Assembly (NCBI GenBank): GCA_025464925.1
Contig: JAODMS010000207.1
Location: 1-10,658 of the forward strand
Direction: 5' to 3'
Source of the DNA: Arthrobacter sp.
GTDB lineage: Bacteria > Actinomycetota > Actinomycetes > Actinomycetales > Micrococcaceae
Length of the DNA stretch: 10,658 nucleotides
A model generated the notes under the pieces. That model saw only the letters and a program-made list of their open reading frames with translations, was not told the DNA's origin and did no database searches. Below, one piece after another: positions 1 through 6,266 of the stretch. Numbering within the stretch: position 1 is the stretch's first letter; each line of letters begins with the position of its first letter. Both the position numbers and the translations under genes were made by a program.

Positions 1-599
1 CACGCGGCGGCCGGCGGTCCGCGCAACGGCTGCCGGCGCAGCACCCGCCACCGGCGGGCCAGTGCGCGCCGGGGGACCGGCACTGCCACGGCCGCGGGGA
101 ACAGGAACGGTACAGCGGCAATGCCTCTGAGCGGGCGAAGCCAGGCCCCCAACGCCCACAGCGCCGCCTCACCCTTGGCCAGAAGCAACGCCGTGACGAG
201 CGTGGCAACGATATGAAGACCGAGCATTTGCGGTTCAAAATCCGTCGCCAGATGCCCGTGTGGCGCCGGCTCGGCAGGAACTGACGGGACACCGGGTGGG
301 CCGCCGTGCACATGGACAGCAGATGCAGCCGCGGGCCGCGCGGATACGGACAGGACGGTGAACGCCGCGTGCAGGATCCCCTGGCCGGCCAACAGGATGC
401 CGGCCAGTGCCGGGGCGGCCATTTTCCGGCCGGTCAGAACAACGGCGCAGAGGACAACCAGGGCCAGGCAGGCGCCCAGCACCGGCGCCGGCGGCAGTAC
501 CCCGCCACCCAGCAGGTGCGCCCCGGCGGCCAGGGTCAGGACGGAGCCCGCCACCGCGGCTGTACGCAGCATCCGGAACGGGGCAGGCGCGGCCGTCAT
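1..599 (-). CDS. Polytopic membrane protein with His-rich loop (3' end beyond window)
   Basis: Function not established. The reading frame starts at an ATG at 599-597 and stays open to the left edge, so the C-terminus is missing; about 199 residues are visible. They hold hydrophobic segments at about residues 10-30, 36-56, 60-85 and 124-142. Between the third and fourth lies a Pro/Gly/Ala-rich loop carrying His96, His98, His114 and His116, with His129 at the start of the next segment. The tail becomes Arg-rich. Clustered histidines beside membrane spans suggest metal (possibly copper) handling, but this is inference. An AAGG-type ribosome binding site lies 7-10 nt upstream of the ATG. The gene has its own promoter overlapped by a perfect palindrome at 630-650, so it is probably repressor-controlled. 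A longer-looking overlapping frame starting at 606 is composition-driven and lacks hydrophobic structure. Confidence 0.72.
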   Translation of the reverse strand, partial: MTAAPAPFRMLRTAAVAGSVLTLAAGAHLLGGGVLPPAPVLGACLALVVLCAVVLTGRKMAAPALAGILLAGQGILHAAFTVLSVSARPAAASAVHVHGGPPGVPSVPAEPAPHGHLATDFEPQMLGLHIVATLVTALLLAKGEAALWALGAWLRPLRGIAAVPFLFPAAVAVPVPRRALARRWRVLRRQPLRGPPAAA

Positions 600-622
600 C
601 ACACACCTTTTTCTTTCCGGGG

Positions 623-651
623 ATTATCGTGTTCTACGTTACGTAGAACAA
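623..651 (-). promoter_or_regulatory. Sigma70-type promoter of the membrane protein gene
   Basis: Read on the minus strand, a -35 element TTGTTC (651-646) is followed by a 17-bp spacer and a -10 element GATAAT (628-623), five of six matches to consensus. The predicted start of transcription, around 615, leaves a leader of about 15 nt before the ATG at 599. The spacer is almost entirely occupied by the palindrome at 630-650. The promoter points leftward, away from the IS scar. Confidence 0.6.
630..650. promoter_or_regulatory. Perfect palindromic operator (10-1-10)
   Basis: The left arm TGTTCTACGT (630-639), a single central T (640) and the right arm ACGTAGAACA (641-650) form a perfect 21-bp inverted repeat with no mismatch. 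It overlaps most of the -35 hexamer and reaches to 1 bp from the -10, where a bound dimer would block RNA polymerase. Size and symmetry fit a dimeric winged-helix or TetR-like repressor. BlaI/MecI/CopY-type regulators are one possibility given the CTAC/GTAG arms, but no regulator gene is in the window and the family cannot be assigned. Confidence 0.65.
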
Positions 652-700
652 GGGGTCTGAGACAAGGCGCGGATTGGCACGCAAGCCGCGGGCGGTTCTG

Positions 701-949
701 CTATTTGGCGGCGTCGGAGAGCAGCTGACGGAACTGCTCCTCGGTGTCGAGGGTGAGCTTCTGGCCGTTGAGGAAGAACGTGGGGGTGCCGGTCACGCCC
801 AGTGCCCTGCCGTCGGCGACGTCCTTGCGGACCCGGTCCTTGGTCTCTTCAGCTGTGACGGCGGCGTCGTAGGCGTTCAGGTCCAGGCCCAGTTCCTGGG
901 CGAAGGTCCGGAACAGGGCCGCCTGGGAGTCCTGCTTTTCGCCCCACTC
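701..949 (-). pseudogene. 3' remnant of a DsbA-family thioredoxin-fold gene
   Basis: The last 82 codons of the chimeric frame match the C-terminal half of actinobacterial DsbA/thioredoxin_4 proteins. They start at a segment resembling the 'EWGEKQ' stretch of these proteins, continue through the helical insertion, and contain the GVTGTPTFF motif whose Thr-Pro forms the cis-proline loop next to the active site in the fold. The catalytic CxxC, which lies near the N-terminus in this family, is missing, as is any signal or membrane anchor. The native stop (TAG, 703-701) is retained and lies 50 bp from the operator of the next gene. The full-length gene once read leftward through here; nothing in the window encodes the missing half. 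Confidence 0.8.
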
Positions 950-2029
950 CAGCAGCCCATTGGTATTTTCATTCGTGCCGCGTTGCCACGGTGAGTGGGG
1001 ATCACAGAAGTAGACCGGAATCCCGGTTGCTGCGGTGAATCCGGCGTGCTTGGCCATCTCACTTCCCTGGTCCCAGGTCAGCGAGGTTCGCAGCGCAGGC
1101 GGCAGCTGATTGAACGCCTTGATAAGTCCTTCGCGCAGGTCCTCGGCACGGTTGATTCCTGGCATGTGCACCAGGAGCAGGTAGCGGGTGCTCCTTTCCA
1201 CCAACGTGGCGATGGCGGAACGGTTCTGGGTGCCCATGATCAGGTCACCTTCCCATGCTCCGGGAACGGAACGGTCGCCGGCCTCTTCGGGCCGGTCGCT
1301 GATCATCAACACGTCGCCGGCGAATCTGGAGGATCTTCTGGCAATTGAACTGTTGGGTTTCCGCCGGTCCCGGCCGGTGCGAAGACATTTGACGAGTTCC
1401 CTGGAGAGCCCGCCGCGACCCTGGATGTAGAGGGCCTGGTAGATCGTTTCGTGGACGATGTGCAGATCCTTGCGCCCCGGGAAGGCTTTCTTCAATTGAC
1501 GGCAGATCAGGCCGGGGCTCCACCAGCGGTCCAGCATGGCCTGGACGTAGGCCTTCAGTTCAGGAAGCACCGCGATCTTTCCCTGCCGTGGTCGCTGCCG
1601 GCGGGTCCGGGCTTTCTTCTGGGCGTAGTGCGGGCGGTACTGTCCCGCCGGGTTTTGGTTCCGGCGCAGTTCACGGCTGATGGTGGACGGCGCTCTGCCC
1701 AGTCCCGCCGCTATCGAGCGCAGGCTCTCTCCGGTGCGTTGCCGGTCGGCAATGGTGATCCGTTCCTCTTCGGACAAGTACCGGGCAGAGATGACCGCCG
1801 ACTGCTCCCGCACCATAGTGATGGCCGCGTAGCTACGAACCCGCCCGGTCACGGGATCTCGGACTGTGCGGCCGTTACGCCAGTGCGATCCGGTTTTCCG
1901 CCCAACTCCGACGATCCGGCAGGCTTCAGAATTATTGAATCCTTGCTTCATGAGCCGAATATAGTGCGCCCGCTCGGCCGTCTTCCCCGCAGGGCCCGGC
2001 TTCAACTGCCGTTTCTTCTCTACCGCCAT
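701..2029 (-). CDS. Chimeric ORF: IS30 transposase (catalytic core) fused to DsbA-like C-terminal half
   Basis: This 442-residue frame begins with an ATG preceded by AGGAG and reads as two unrelated proteins. Residues 1-360 are an IS30-family transposase. It has an N-terminal helix-turn-helix (about 27-53), a second HTH (about 85-124) and a DDE core with Asp262 in WEGDLI, Asp320 in TWDQGSEM and Glu354 in GTNENTNG. An IS30 transposase would normally continue for several dozen residues after that last motif. Instead, from residue 361 (codon 949-947) the protein becomes the C-terminal half of a DsbA-family thiol oxidoreductase, ending with the cis-Pro loop motif GVTGTPTFFLNG (411-422). The transposase tail, IS right end and DsbA N-terminus with the CxxC site are absent. 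The frame is uninterrupted, so a fusion could be made. It is most simply the product of a deletion and is unlikely to be fully active as either enzyme. Confidence 0.85.
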   Translation of the reverse strand: MAVEKKRQLKPGPAGKTAERAHYIRLMKQGFNNSEACRIVGVGRKTGSHWRNGRTVRDPVTGRVRSYAAITMVREQSAVISARYLSEEERITIADRQRTGESLRSIAAGLGRAPSTISRELRRNQNPAGQYRPHYAQKKARTRRQRPRQGKIAVLPELKAYVQAMLDRWWSPGLICRQLKKAFPGRKDLHIVHETIYQALYIQGRGGLSRELVKCLRTGRDRRKPNSSIARRSSRFAGDVLMISDRPEEAGDRSVPGAWEGDLIMGTQNRSAIATLVERSTRYLLLVHMPGINRAEDLREGLIKAFNQLPPALRTSLTWDQGSEMAKHAGFTAATGIPVYFCDPHSPWQRGTNENTNGLLEWGEKQDSQAALFRTFAQELGLDLNAYDAAVTAEETKDRVRKDVADGRALGVTGTPTFFLNGQKLTLDTEEQFRQLLSDAAK

Positions 2030-2077
2030 TGCAACTCCTGAAATGCTCAGGTGTTGCGACGATGGTTAGAATCCACC
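950..2077 (-). mobile_element. Truncated IS30-family insertion sequence
   Basis: The element keeps its transposase 5' end and one terminal inverted repeat (about 2050-2077) but lacks the 3' end of the transposase and the opposite terminal repeat, being cut off at about 950. The outer boundary at 2077/2078 is set by the point where a neighbouring SRPBCC reading frame stops making sense and the repeat begins. The inner boundary is set by the switch from IS30 to DsbA-like coding. With one end missing it should not be able to move by itself. Confidence 0.75.
2050..2077. repeat. Probable IS30 terminal inverted repeat (transposase-proximal end)
   Basis: Twenty-eight bases immediately upstream of the transposase run, on the plus strand, from GGTGTTGCGACG to GAATCCACC. 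From memory this resembles actinobacterial IS30 ends, which pair a GTTGC-type inner block with a GATTC-type outer block. The partner repeat that would confirm it has been deleted. Its outer edge coincides exactly with the break in the SRPBCC gene. Confidence 0.5.
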
Positions 2078-2258
2078 TTCACCGGCGACAAGACCGCTGA
2101 AGCCACAGCCGGACTGGATTTCCACGCCTGATGTACCGGTGCCCGGTGACGGGTTCAAGGTCGTTTTCCATGAGCCAGGCCACGATCAGTACCGGCTCCG
2201 TGAGCGCCCGCCAAACTTTTGCTGGCGGTGGTTCTGACTCTGCCCATCTGGCGGACAT
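2078..2258 (-). pseudogene. SRPBCC (AHSA1-like) gene fragment, truncated by the IS and probably frameshifted
   Basis: On the minus strand the sequence encodes a START/SRPBCC signature: PPPAKVWRALTEP, then AWLMENDLEPVTGHRY. This is typical of the N-terminal third of AHSA1-type SRPBCC proteins (usually about 140 residues). After GHRY (codon at 2135-2133) the frame turns into nonsense, but one base over it resumes with GFSGLVAGE, the expected next strand of the family, ending at 2078. A single-base indel near 2115-2133 is therefore likely. The IS repeat begins at 2077, so the remaining two thirds are gone. The start is uncertain; ATG at 2258 is a candidate and the family often starts slightly upstream. 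Such genes are commonly paired with an ArsR regulator; none is seen here. Confidence 0.65.
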
Positions 2259-2305
2259 GACGATCCAGAGCTTCCAGCCGATGAACCGGGACCCGGGTGC
2301 GTTGC

Positions 2306-2317
2306 GGTGTTGCGACG
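2306..2317 (+). repeat. 12-bp copy of the IS30 inner-end block
   Basis: GGTGTTGCGACG occurs at 2050-2061 in the IS30 end and again, in the same orientation, at 2306-2317. The match does not extend into the flanking bases. It may be a relic of a second IS end, or chance. Confidence 0.3.
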
Positions 2318-2350
2318 CACCGCCACTCAGCCTTTTCTTACTTTCTCCTC

Positions 2351-2360
2351 CGTAACGTAG
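2351..2360. promoter_or_regulatory. Possible degenerate second operator copy
   Basis: CGTAACGTAG is identical over 10 bp to the core of the palindrome at 630-650 read on the minus strand. Here it lies 5 bp before the ATG of the small Cys/His gene. The following CAAGCA loosely resembles the AACA arm; the left arm is not conserved. A shared regulator is possible but weakly supported. Confidence 0.25.
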
Positions 2361-2365
2361 CAAGC

Positions 2366-2758
2366 ATGAGGACTTGCTCGGTGCTCCGATGCCAGAAGCC
2401 CGGCTCCACCTTCGTGGTGGCGGGACATAGAATCGCCGATTTTCAGGAGGTCTACGTCTGTGCCGAGCATGATGCGAAGATCGCCTCGGGTGCGTATTGG
2501 GATCTCTGCGGAGACCAGGTAGTGATGGACCAGGATATTGCGCCGGCTTTGGAAAGATGGTCGCTCCGCCCCGGCATGGGGACCAAAGGCTTCACCTTGA
2601 TCCTTGAAACCGCCGGCGGGGCCGAGCCCATTGAAATGTTTCTGACCACAACCGACTCGATATCGCTGGCCTTGTTCCTTTATCCGTCAAGCGGCCTCCC
2701 GTTGCCTCCTGAGTTCGTGGAAGCTTTCTCAAAAGAAGAGGATTGGGACTCAGACTGA
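2366..2758 (+). CDS. Small Cys/His protein of unknown function (130 aa)
   Basis: I do not recognise the family. The ATG at 2366 is preferred over an in-frame start at 2297, because residues from 2366 onward look like a real N-terminus while the extra 23 residues overlap repeat-like sequence and are low in character. No strong ribosome binding site is visible. The protein starts with Cys4 and Cys9, followed by a short hydrophobic/polar stretch and then Cys32-x2-His35 in VYVCAEHDAKI. This pattern could form a zinc knuckle or treble-clef-like site near the N-terminus. The rest (about 55-130) alternates hydrophobic and polar residues, with an acidic tail (EAFSKEEDWDSD). There is no signal peptide or transmembrane segment, so it is probably cytoplasmic. 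It lies between the IS scar and the oxidase gene without an obvious operon link. Confidence 0.6.
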   Translation: MRTCSVLRCQKPGSTFVVAGHRIADFQEVYVCAEHDAKIASGAYWDLCGDQVVMDQDIAPALERWSLRPGMGTKGFTLILETAGGAEPIEMFLTTTDSISLALFLYPSSGLPLPPEFVEAFSKEEDWDSD

Positions 2759-2889
2759 GAGCGCCTGACGGACCGTTGGAGGACGCGCCGGTAGTCGCGA
2801 CAGCCGGTGGACCCGCAATAACCGCGCAATTCTTCATCAGCGCGCTGCGCTTATCCACCGCTGGGGCAATGACGGACTGAAGGCCTGGT

Positions 2890-2921
2890 TGCTCCACCGA
2901 CGCCTTCGGCGGGCCGGAGCA
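2890..2921 (+). promoter_or_regulatory. Nested hairpin in the oxidase leader
   Basis: TGCTCC (2890-2895) pairs with GGAGCA (2916-2921). Inside it CGCC (2901-2904) pairs with GGCG (2908-2911) around a TTC triloop, the two stems being separated by an internal loop. It ends 36 nt before the oxidase start and about 27 nt before its ribosome binding site. No T-run follows, so it is not a standard terminator. It does not match a riboswitch class I can name. The rest of the 199-bp gap (2759-2957) holds only an 8-bp palindrome GTCGCGAC and no convincing gene. Confidence 0.35.
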
Positions 2922-2957
2922 GGTCTCACGCACATAAACCACTTTCGGGAGGTGGAC

Positions 2958-4553
2958 ATGCCATATACGCGCCGCGAGTTCCTTGGCCACGTGGGAATGG
3001 CTGGGGGCGCCGGAGTAATGTATGCCACGATGGGCGCGCTGGGGTTGGCCCCCGTAGCGGCGGATACCCCGAAATATGCGGCGCCGGGTTCAGCTGACCT
3101 TAATGGCCGCAGCAAGACAGTCGTTGTGCTCGGCGGGGGCATCGCGGGGCTGACCGCTGCCTATGAACTGGGGAAAGCAGGTTATGAAGTAGCCATTCTT
3201 GAGGCTCGCGCCAGGCCGGGGGGCCGGAACTGGACCATCCGGGGCGGGACTGAGGAGACGGATCTCAAGGGGATCACGCAGACCGCCACATTCTCCAAGG
3301 ACCAGTATTTGAACCCCGGTCCTGCCCGGATTCCGCAGCATCACGTGACCCTGGACTACTGCCGCGAACTCGGCGTCCCGATCGAAGCGTTCGTGAACCA
3401 GAATGCGGCCGCCTACCTGTACCGCGATGGAAGCGCCCCCTTGTCCAACACGCCGGTGCGGCATCGCGCGGCCAAGGCTGACGTTTACGGCTATGTTTCC
3501 GAACTTCTGGCCAAGGCCACCGATCAAGGATCGCTGGACGCCTACCTGACCCCTGGGGAAAAGGATGCGCTGATCGAGTTCCTCAGCAGGTTCGGCGACA
3601 TCGGGCCGAGAGTTCCCGGCGATGTTGCGGCGAGCTTTAAGTACACCGGAACCGGCCGCCGTGGCTATGAGGTGGAGCCCGGAGCGGGGATGCAGGCTGG
3701 GACTCCGCTTCCGCCCTATCCGCTAAGCGACGTACTGGCCAGCGGGTTAGGCAACTACTTCTCGTTCGAGTTCGGCTGGGACCAGGCGATGATGATGTTT
3801 CAGCCCGTGGGGGGCATGGACCGCATTCCGTATGCCTTCGAGAAAGCGATCGGCAGGGAAAAAATTACTTACGGGGCAAAGGTGATCGGGCTGCGCAACA
3901 CCGCGTCCGGCGTGGAGGTCGACTACCGGAAACAGGACGGGCGTATTACACGCTTGGAGGCAGACTTTGCCATCTGCACCTTGCCTCCGCACATTGCCGC
4001 CAAGGTCCCGAGCAACCTTCCCGCAGAAATTACGGCGGCGCTGGAATTCGCCCAGCCCACCGACGCCGGCAAGATGGGCATCGAATACAGTCGGCGCTGG
4101 TGGGAACTGGACCACGGGATTTACGGCGGTATCACCAACACTGACACCGATTTACGGAACATCTGGTATCCCTCCAGCGGCTTCCAGACGGAACGTGGAA
4201 TTATACTCGGCTACTACGTCGTTGAAGCAAGAGCCCTGAAATTCGGTGCCATGCACCCGGCGGCAAGGCTGGCCAGCGCATTGAAACTCGGCGCGCAGAT
4301 CCACGGACCCGTCTACGCCAAGGACGTGGCGTCGTCCTTTTCTGTGGACTGGTTGAGCATCGAGCACTCCGAAGGTGCATGGGTCGAATGGCCCTCGCAG
4401 ACGGATCCCAAATACAAGCAGCTGCTGGAGCCTGCTGGAAACATTTATTTTGCCGGCGACCACCTGAGCCATGCCATCACCTGGCAGCACGGTGCCATGG
4501 TGTCGGCCCGTGCGGGTGTCGAGTCCCTGCATAGCCGCGTCATGGGTGCATGA
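2958..4553 (+). CDS. Tat-exported flavin monoamine / L-amino acid oxidase
   Basis: A predicted FAD-dependent amine or amino acid oxidase (531 aa), which would oxidise a substrate amine with O2 to the imine, releasing H2O2 and then ammonia. ATG 2958 is chosen over upstream in-frame 2889 because GGGAGGTGG precedes it and it begins a twin-arginine signal (TRREFLG, residues 4-10, then a hydrophobic stretch to about 35), implying folded export with FAD bound. The dinucleotide-binding motif GGGIAG is at 59-64, with the ribose-binding Glu82 and the GGR motif at 88-90. GPARIPQHH (121-129) places Arg124 where L-amino acid oxidases have their carboxylate-binding Arg. Lys372 (AGKMG) matches the conserved Lys near flavin N5. 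The C-terminal FAD motif NIYFAGDH is at 495-502. Length fits bacterial L-amino acid oxidases. The Arg suggests an amino acid substrate rather than a simple amine, but the exact substrate is unknown. Confidence 0.88.
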   Translation: MPYTRREFLGHVGMAGGAGVMYATMGALGLAPVAADTPKYAAPGSADLNGRSKTVVVLGGGIAGLTAAYELGKAGYEVAILEARARPGGRNWTIRGGTEETDLKGITQTATFSKDQYLNPGPARIPQHHVTLDYCRELGVPIEAFVNQNAAAYLYRDGSAPLSNTPVRHRAAKADVYGYVSELLAKATDQGSLDAYLTPGEKDALIEFLSRFGDIGPRVPGDVAASFKYTGTGRRGYEVEPGAGMQAGTPLPPYPLSDVLASGLGNYFSFEFGWDQAMMMFQPVGGMDRIPYAFEKAIGREKITYGAKVIGLRNTASGVEVDYRKQDGRITRLEADFAICTLPPHIAAKVPSNLPAEITAALEFAQPTDAGKMGIEYSRRWWELDHGIYGGITNTDTDLRNIWYPSSGFQTERGIILGYYVVEARALKFGAMHPAARLASALKLGAQIHGPVYAKDVASSFSVDWLSIEHSEGAWVEWPSQTDPKYKQLLEPAGNIYFAGDHLSHAITWQHGAMVSARAGVESLHSRVMGA

Positions 4554-4556
4554 CCC

Positions 4557-4615
4557 GCCCGTTCGGGCCACCGGGCCGCAACGAAAAGCGAGGGAGACAT
4601 GGCGGGAAGGCGCCA
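4557..4615. terminator. Hairpins in the convergent gap between oxidase and exporter genes
   Basis: The 72-bp gap between two convergent stop codons contains GCCC/GGGC (4557-4560 with 4565-4568, GTTC loop) just after the oxidase stop. It also contains TGGCG/CGCCA (4600-4604 with 4611-4615, six-base loop) just past the exporter stop on the other strand. Either could help end transcription. Neither has a clear T-run, so intrinsic termination is only possible. Confidence 0.35.
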
Positions 4616-4625
4616 GCCGCGTGCG

Positions 4626-6266
4626 TTAGCGCAGATCCCAGACCGAATACTTGGAGACCAGCTGCTCGGGATGGTCCGACGCGATGATCGCCACGCCCGG
4701 GTAGGAACCCAGGACGTTCGCCAGGACCGCGGAGCCTTCCGCCCCGAGATCGAAGTCGATGTGGTTCAGGAGTAGCAGCGGCGGGTCGCCGAGCGTGGCA
4801 CGGGCAAGCTGGAGTTTGGCCCGATCGGACGCCGATAACGGTTCGCCGCCTCGCTGCAGCATGGTGCGCTCACCTTTAGGCAAGCGGGCCACCCGGTTTG
4901 CCAGTTCGACCCGCGCCAGTGCGGCCGCGGTTTCGTCCGGGGCGAGGTCCGGCCGGCGGTAGCGCACCGCCCGGCCAATGGTCCCGCGCTCTGTCACCGC
5001 TCCCTTGGCCGCATAACCGGTCAGACGACGGCGTTCCGAGCCGGGAACCGAACGCAGCTCCCGGCCGGCGACCCAGGTGTCCAGCCGGGGCTCTTCACGC
5101 AGCGCCAGCAGCGTTTCGAAAAGTTCCGTCGTTTCACCCGGGTCGGAGGTTTTGAGGATGATCCGGTCTCCCGGCTTTGCGACGAGGTCCGGCACGGGCC
5201 GGTTCCCGTTCAGATGCAGGCCGGAGATCCGCACGAGGAAGTCTGCCGGGTCCTCCGCCTCACCCCCGGTCCGGGCCGCAGCGGGATCGTCCGCCGTGGG
5301 GTGTTGAAGTTCCGGTCTTGCCGGATCAGCCGAACCACAGGCTAAGGCCGGTCCTATCATCTTCTTCGCCGCGTTGAAAGTCTGGCGGTACTCCGCGACC
5401 CGGCCAAGGTCGTTCACGGCGGACGCCAGCAGGCCCACCAGGGTCAAGGCGGCCGCTATGGTGGCTGTGTCGATCGACAGCCAGGAACCGGTGGCTGCCA
5501 CGACTACCACCGTTACCGCCCCGCTGACGGCTGCGGACCCGCGGATGTAGCCGCCGACCCTGGCCCGGTCAATGGCAGCGGAGGCTACTTCGCGGCCCAG
5601 CCTGTAGATCTGCTGAACTTCACGCCTTTCGCCGCCCGCGGCCCGGACAGTCACCGCTGCTGCCACGGTGTCGGCGACCTGCGCGGCCAACCGGCCGCGT
5701 TTTCTGCGTAGCGCCTTCGCTTTATTAAACGCCGGTCGCGCCAGCAGAGCCAGAGCCACGCTGAGAACACACAGCGGAAGCACCGTGGCCACGGCCAGTG
5801 GGGGCGAGAGAAGCCAGAGCGCAATCGTTGTACCGAGGATCAGGGGTATGCCCACCGTCAACGGTGCTATGCCCATGGAGACCCAGTTCCGCACGCTGGA
5901 GAGGTCATTGGTGAGTCGGGCGATGATTATCCCCATGGATGGTCCCTTTGGCGTTGCCAGAACCGCGGTCATCAAACCCCTGCGAAGTTCCTGGATGTAG
6001 CTTTGCCCCAATCGTTCCGCCAGGACCCGCTCGGCGATGCGCCCGGCTCCGATGCCCCCTGCCATGACCAGCATCCCTGCTATCGCCGTGAAACGACTCT
6101 GACTGTCGGCGGCATTCAGCAGAAAAGTCATTAAGTACGCGCTGGCGCCGGATAGGGCCGCCATAGCAAGCCCGGTCCCGACGAGGAGCGCCATCAGCTT
6201 CCGCCGCCGTCCCACCAGCAGCTTCGGCAGCGCCGCAGCGTTTTCGTCCCGCCGTGTCATGATCAT
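4626..6266 (-). CDS. ABC exporter half-transporter with degenerate nucleotide-binding domain
   Basis: The N-terminal half is a type-I (type IV fold) ABC exporter membrane domain. It has spans at about 25-50, 60-78, 131-152, 155-176, 246-263 and 267-285, and a typical coupling region ARLTNDLSSVRNW (116-128). After a Pro/Ala linker the nucleotide-binding domain (about 343-546) keeps the layout of the fold but not its chemistry. The Walker A equivalent (372-380) reads KTSDPGETT with Glu378 in place of Lys. The Q-loop Gln is Lys421 (GYAAK). The signature is LSASDR (477-482). Walker B ends in Asn501 with His502 in place of the catalytic Glu. Only an SDH (530-532) recalls the H-loop. At 546 aa it is somewhat short for a half-exporter. 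The start ATG overlaps the upstream stop (ATGA, 6266-6263), indicating translational coupling; ATG 6260 is an alternative. It probably cannot hydrolyse ATP alone and may work with a partner or as a non-ATPase membrane protein. Confidence 0.8.
   Translation of the reverse strand: MIMTRRDENAAALPKLLVGRRRKLMALLVGTGLAMAALSGASAYLMTFLLNAADSQSRFTAIAGMLVMAGGIGAGRIAERVLAERLGQSYIQELRRGLMTAVLATPKGPSMGIIIARLTNDLSSVRNWVSMGIAPLTVGIPLILGTTIALWLLSPPLAVATVLPLCVLSVALALLARPAFNKAKALRRKRGRLAAQVADTVAAAVTVRAAGGERREVQQIYRLGREVASAAIDRARVGGYIRGSAAVSGAVTVVVVAATGSWLSIDTATIAAALTLVGLLASAVNDLGRVAEYRQTFNAAKKMIGPALACGSADPARPELQHPTADDPAAARTGGEAEDPADFLVRISGLHLNGNRPVPDLVAKPGDRIILKTSDPGETTELFETLLALREEPRLDTWVAGRELRSVPGSERRRLTGYAAKGAVTERGTIGRAVRYRRPDLAPDETAAALARVELANRVARLPKGERTMLQRGGEPLSASDRAKLQLARATLGDPPLLLLNHIDFDLGAEGSAVLANVLGSYPGVAIIASDHPEQLVSKYSVWDLR

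Noticed and set aside
235..606. Minus-strand 123-codon ORF overlapping the membrane protein gene
   Set aside because: It is rich in Arg, Gly, Pro and Cys with no structure. The frame starting at 599 has clear membrane spans and a better-spaced ribosome binding site.
1451..2041. 196-codon plus-strand ORF antisense to the transposase
   Set aside because: Long antisense frames are common opposite GC-rich genes. The minus-strand frame has unmistakable IS30 motifs.
2759..2957. Known riboswitch (glycine or guanidine class) ahead of the oxidase
   Set aside because: The hairpin is real on paper, but the conserved cores of these classes as I know them are not present.
2592..2990. Minus-strand 132-codon ORF covering the gap before the oxidase gene
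   Set aside because: It overlaps two plus-strand genes, shows no motif and has no plausible promoter or ribosome binding site. I treat the gap as non-coding leader.
4599..4773. Plus-strand ORF of about 58 codons preceded by AGGGAG in the convergent gap
   Set aside because: The ribosome-binding-like bases lie only about 2 nt from the ATG. The ORF runs antisense through the exporter 3' end and its composition looks like a shadow of that coding strand.
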